Assembly (NCBI GenBank): GCA_002378845.1 | Contig: DFRY01000061.1 | Location: forward strand, 30,868 to 48,107 | Source of the DNA: Ruminococcaceae bacterium UBA3451 | GTDB taxonomy: Bacteria; Bacillota; Clostridia; Oscillospirales; Acutalibacteraceae | Reading direction: 5' to 3' | DNA: 17,240 nucleotides | In this document: positions 14,045 through 17,240 of the stretch, in pieces | Layout: every line of letters starts with the position of its first letter | Numbering within the stretch: the first letter of the stretch is position 1 | The notes under the pieces: generated by a model | What the model saw: only the letters and a program-made list of their open reading frames with translations | The model's database searches: none | What the model was told of the DNA's origin: nothing | Program-made: the position numbers and the translations under genes

Positions 14045-15823
14045 TTGCGAAAGATGCTGGACAATTTTCTGAACATTCCGTTTCGGAAGAAGATGGTAAT
14101 GTCCTACATTTGCATGGCGCTCATCCCGTTCGCGATTTTCTCGGTGGTAAGCGGACTGGTATTTATCAATCAGGCGCAGCAAACCACCATGATGCACACC
14201 GCCCAAACCATTAATCAGGTGTGCAATTCCATCGACGTTTACATAGGAACCATTGAAAAATCGGCGAATTACATTTCATTTGAGCTGAACGACGCGCCGT
14301 TCTGGAAAATTACCGCTGAAAGTGATAAAAACTGGGCGGTTGAGAAACGCAGTATCAGTTCCATGATGCAGAATATGGCATCTTCGCATCATGAAATCGC
14401 GGGAATTTTGATTGCCACGAAAAACGATCTTTATGTCAGCACGGGTATGTCGCGTATTTCCCGGGATTCGTTTTTAAACGAGGAATGGTACCGTCAGGCA
14501 GAACAGTCGCCCGATGAAATTCAGCTGATCAGCAACCCGACGGGCAGAAACATTGTGACGGACCGGAATTACAGTGTGGACGATGTGTTTTCTCTGGCAA
14601 AAGCGGTGAAAGACCCCTTTACGGGGGAAGTACTGGGCGTAATTCTGTTCGATATTCGGCACGACATTATTCAAAATTCGATTAACAGCGTCACTATTGG
14701 AAAAAAAGGATTTGTTTTTGTTACGGATGCGGACAACAGCGTGGTTTATGCCCCGGTGAACAATATTGTTTACCGGGTGAACCCTGACTGGCTGAACGGA
14801 AGCAGCAACGAATACATTACCGCCCGAATTCAGGGCGGAACGTATCAAATCCATTCCGAAAAGTCGAATTACACGGGCTGGCGCACCGTGGGGGTGTTTT
14901 CCACCGACGAGGTCATGGCGGGTGTAAACACCATTATTTTTATTTTGGTGGTCTGCATTCTCATTACCATTGTTATCGTACTGATTTCTTCGTTCCAGCT
15001 TGCCAAGACCATTACCAAACCGATATTTAAGCTGCAAACCCTGATGAAGCAGGCGGAGCGCGGCGACCTTTCGGTGCGTTTCAACAGCAAGTACAACGAT
15101 GAAATCGGCGACTTGGGGTTAAGCTTTAACCACATGATTGTCCAGATTGACCATTTGATTGAAATGGTGTATGTGGAACAGCAGAACAAGCGCTTTGCCG
15201 AACTGAAATCGCTGCAGGAGCAGATTAAACCCCATTTCCTCTATAATACGCTCGACACCATCAGTTGGATGGCGCGGGAATACGGTGCAAAAGACATTGT
15301 CAAGCTGGTGGACGCACTGACCAGCATGTTCCGCATCGGCTTAAGCCACGGCAAAGATATTATCAGCGTAAAAGAAGAAATGACCCATGTTTCCAATTAT
15401 CTGTATATTCAGAAAATCCGTTATAAAGATAAGCTGAATTATCAAATTGATATTGACGAGTCGCTGCTCGGCTGTAAAGTACCGAAGCTGATTTTGCAGC
15501 CGTTGGTGGAAAACGCCATTTACCACGGAATTAAAGAAAAGCGCGGCGGCGGCACCATCACGGTAACCGGCCGGAGCGAAGGGGATCTGCTGGTTTTCAA
15601 GGTTCACGACAACGGCGCGGGAATTCCGCCCGAGCGGCTGTGGCAGCTGAAAAATCAGCTTGCCCGCCATGTGGAGTTGGACCAGAAGCAAAGCTTTGGG
15701 CTCTTCTATATTAAGGAGCGGATTCAGCTTTGTTACGGCAAAGAGTATGGTATTTCCATTGACAGTGTGCAGGGGGAGGAAAGCACGGTGACCGTTACCC
15801 TCCCGATTCGTGACGAAATATAA
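14045..15823 (+). CDS. LytS-type sensor histidine kinase
   Basis: This is a 592-residue membrane sensor. From the chosen start there is a first membrane segment at about residues 16-40 (MVMSYICMALIPFAIFSVVSG), an extracytoplasmic domain to about 290 that fits a Cache-type sensor, a second membrane segment near 296-318 (IIFILVVCILITIVIVLISS), a HAMP linker, the His_kinase block LKSLQEQIKPHFLYNTL with phospho-acceptor H397, and an ATPase domain with LVENAIYHGIKEKRGGG and DNGAGIP. The start is TTG at 14045, with GAGGTG 6 bases upstream. The frame stays open to another TTG at 13946, but no ribosome site is seen there. It is followed after 20 bp by its response regulator and then a sugar-binding lipoprotein gene. 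It probably controls the importer just upstream. Confidence 0.9.
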   Translation: MRKMLDNFLNIPFRKKMVMSYICMALIPFAIFSVVSGLVFINQAQQTTMMHTAQTINQVCNSIDVYIGTIEKSANYISFELNDAPFWKITAESDKNWAVEKRSISSMMQNMASSHHEIAGILIATKNDLYVSTGMSRISRDSFLNEEWYRQAEQSPDEIQLISNPTGRNIVTDRNYSVDDVFSLAKAVKDPFTGEVLGVILFDIRHDIIQNSINSVTIGKKGFVFVTDADNSVVYAPVNNIVYRVNPDWLNGSSNEYITARIQGGTYQIHSEKSNYTGWRTVGVFSTDEVMAGVNTIIFILVVCILITIVIVLISSFQLAKTITKPIFKLQTLMKQAERGDLSVRFNSKYNDEIGDLGLSFNHMIVQIDHLIEMVYVEQQNKRFAELKSLQEQIKPHFLYNTLDTISWMAREYGAKDIVKLVDALTSMFRIGLSHGKDIISVKEEMTHVSNYLYIQKIRYKDKLNYQIDIDESLLGCKVPKLILQPLVENAIYHGIKEKRGGGTITVTGRSEGDLLVFKVHDNGAGIPPERLWQLKNQLARHVELDQKQSFGLFYIKERIQLCYGKEYGISIDSVQGEESTVTVTLPIRDEI

Positions 15824-15843
15824 ACTGCAAAGGGGCGGAGAAG

Positions 15844-17061
15844 ATGTATAAGGTGTTGATTGCAGACGACGAAGACATTATTCGCCAGGGAATTGCCAGC
15901 TTGCTAAAGGAAGACCCGGAATTTGAGGTGGCGGCGCAGGCCGAAGACGGTGAAACGGCGTTGGATTTAGCGGTAAAATGTATGCCGGATTTGCTGTTTG
16001 TGGATGTGAACATGCCGTTTTTAAACGGGCTTCAATTCATTGAAAAGCTGGAGGGCGTTCTGAAAGACGCCATTATCATCATTATTACGGGATACGACGA
16101 TTTTCATTATGTTCAGCAGGCAATTCGGCTGGGCGTGTTCGACTATATTTTGAAGCCGATTATGGAGGACGTATTTTATACGGCGCTGGACCGTGCCAAA
16201 TCGGAACTGAAAAAAATCAGTGAGCAGTCACGGTATTTAAAATGGGCGAAGCTGCTGCTGGACAAAAACAAGGAAAAGCTGGCGGAAAATTTTCTTTTGG
16301 ACTGGCTTGGCGGGCATTACAGCGAAACCGAAGCAGAGGAACGGGTCGATTTTTTGAATTTGGAATTGCCCAGGCAAGCGGGAATCACCGTTACCAGCCT
16401 GGATTATAAAAACAGTGCGGATGTAGGCGAGGAATGGAACGACGACCTGCTTTTTTATTCGGCGGAAAACATTGCGCAGGAACTGTTCCAGCCGTTTTCC
16501 CCCGTCCTGCTTTGCAGGGATGCGGGCGGAAATTTGGTGATTCTCTCCTCCAGCACCCCGCAGAGCGCGTGGCGCGAAGCGGCGAAAAAGTTCACGCAGC
16601 TGTTGGAGTACCATTTGCCTGTGCGCGTTACAACCGTTCAATACGAAGAAAGCAATTACGGCGACGCTCCCGCCGCTTACGAACAGGCGCTGAATAAAAT
16701 CAGCGAGCTGCGTGGGGTTCCCCAGCTTGTAAAGGATGTTCAGGGCTACATAGATGCCAATTACCGGAACGAGTCGTTTTCGCTGCAGGACGCGGCAGCC
16801 GCGTTTCATGTGTCGCCGCAGTATTTAAGCCGGGTGTTCCGGCACGCCATGGGGATTACGTTTGTGGATTATGTGACCCGTGACCGTATTCGCAGGGCAA
16901 TTGAACTGCTGGAAGACGAGGAAATGAAGATTTACGAAATAGCGGAACTGACCGGGTATTCCAATCAGCATTATTTCAGCAGCGCGTTTAAAAAAGTGCT
17001 TGGAATTTCCCCGGCGGAGTACCGGAAAAATATGCAGAACAAGCTTATCACCAAAATGTGA
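15844..17061 (+). CDS. YesN-type response regulator with AraC DNA-binding domain
   Basis: This 405-residue regulator has an N-terminal receiver with the full active-site set: acidic pair D8/D9, phospho-acceptor D54 (LLFVDVNMPF), T82 and K104 (FDYILKPI). A linker of about 170 residues without recognised motifs follows. The C-terminal AraC-type double helix-turn-helix covers about residues 298-398 (LQDAAAAFHVSPQYLSRVFRHAMGITFVDYV and IYEIAELTGYSNQHYFSSAFKKVLGISPAEYRK). Phosphorylation by the LytS-type kinase encoded immediately upstream should activate DNA binding. YesN proteins usually activate sugar or polysaccharide uptake genes, which here points to the adjacent ABC importer. GGGGCGGAG precedes the ATG. 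Confidence 0.93.
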   Translation: MYKVLIADDEDIIRQGIASLLKEDPEFEVAAQAEDGETALDLAVKCMPDLLFVDVNMPFLNGLQFIEKLEGVLKDAIIIIITGYDDFHYVQQAIRLGVFDYILKPIMEDVFYTALDRAKSELKKISEQSRYLKWAKLLLDKNKEKLAENFLLDWLGGHYSETEAEERVDFLNLELPRQAGITVTSLDYKNSADVGEEWNDDLLFYSAENIAQELFQPFSPVLLCRDAGGNLVILSSSTPQSAWREAAKKFTQLLEYHLPVRVTTVQYEESNYGDAPAAYEQALNKISELRGVPQLVKDVQGYIDANYRNESFSLQDAAAAFHVSPQYLSRVFRHAMGITFVDYVTRDRIRRAIELLEDEEMKIYEIAELTGYSNQHYFSSAFKKVLGISPAEYRKNMQNKLITKM

Positions 17062-17072
17062 GGCATGAATTT

Positions 17073-17240
17073 ATGACAAAGCGGATTCACGGCGGTTTGG
17101 CGTTTCTTTTGTGTTTTGCCCTGATTTTCACCGCGTTTTCCGGCTGCACCGTGCAGGAGCCGGAGAAAATAGAATATTTAATCGGTGTGTCGCAGGCAAA
17201 CATGCGGGAGTCTTGGCGCCTTGCCCTGACAAAGGAATTA
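17073..17240 (+). CDS. Sugar-binding lipoprotein, N-terminal part (cut by window end)
   Basis: Fifty-six codons are present and the frame continues past the last base. The start is ATG with GTGAGG 9 bases upstream, 11 bases after the response-regulator stop. A signal peptide with a lipobox FSGC (C25) is clear: MTKRIHGGLAFLLCFALIFT, then AFSGC. The mature start EYLIGVSQANMRESWRLALTKEL has the first strand and helix of RbsB/YtfQ-type sugar-binding proteins, including the SW after the first strand. It is a different protein from the binder at 9142. Its place directly behind the kinase and regulator genes suggests a sensing partner for the kinase rather than a transport component. Confidence 0.8.
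   Translation, partial: MTKRIHGGLAFLLCFALIFTAFSGCTVQEPEKIEYLIGVSQANMRESWRLALTKEL

Overview
The window looks like chromosomal DNA from an anaerobic Gram-positive member of the Clostridia. The evidence is strong AAGGAGG-type ribosome binding sites, TTG and GTG starts, short lipoprotein signal peptides on the solute-binding proteins, a LytS/YesN-type two-component pair and a ROK-type sugar regulator. Base composition looks moderate and even, and I see no mobile elements, tRNA, rRNA or CRISPR. The genus cannot be fixed from the sequence.

Layout. (1) Positions 3-347 (+) hold the 3' end, or a short whole version, of an unrecognised gene. It faces a catabolic operon across a 21-bp perfect hairpin (385-429). 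(2) Positions 440-7848, all on the minus strand and read from high to low coordinates, form a six-gene operon: ROK-family repressor, phosphate-binding-type TIM barrel, ion-transporter-like permease, hydantoinase/oxoprolinase-type (HyuA-like) ATPase, HExxH putative metallopeptidase, and FAD-dependent oxidoreductase. The last two overlap, and a hairpin region sits between permease and HyuA genes. (3) Positions 8017-8829 (-) encode a secreted-type-fold but apparently cytoplasmic alpha/beta hydrolase (esterase-like). (4) Positions 9142-13855 (+), divergent from the esterase, encode a complete sugar ABC importer closely resembling E. coli YtfQ-YtfR-YtfT-YjfF (galactofuranose uptake) in sequence and gene order. 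(5) Positions 14045-17240 (+) encode a LytS-type sensor kinase, a YesN/AraC response regulator and the start of a second sugar-binding lipoprotein, cut by the window end. This is the gene set of a three-component sugar sensor.

How the parts fit. The ROK operon and the esterase have the same promoter-operator design: palindrome ACTTATT-N11-AATAAGT, exactly 8 bp from an extended -10 TGNTATAGT, with a -35 at 17 bp. The palindrome resembles operators of ROK repressors such as NagC and Mlc. I infer one local regulon in which the ROK protein represses itself, the catabolic operon and the esterase until a ligand appears. The adjacent kinase/regulator pair probably controls the importer. A reasonable working model is uptake of a (possibly acylated, possibly furanose) sugar or sugar-derived compound, removal of acyl groups by the esterase, and breakdown by the HyuA-like ATPase, TIM barrel and flavoenzyme. 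The HyuA-like gene has no HyuB partner and the window has no recognisable sugar kinase, so the chemistry does not match a pathway I know. That cluster is the best candidate here for an undescribed system.
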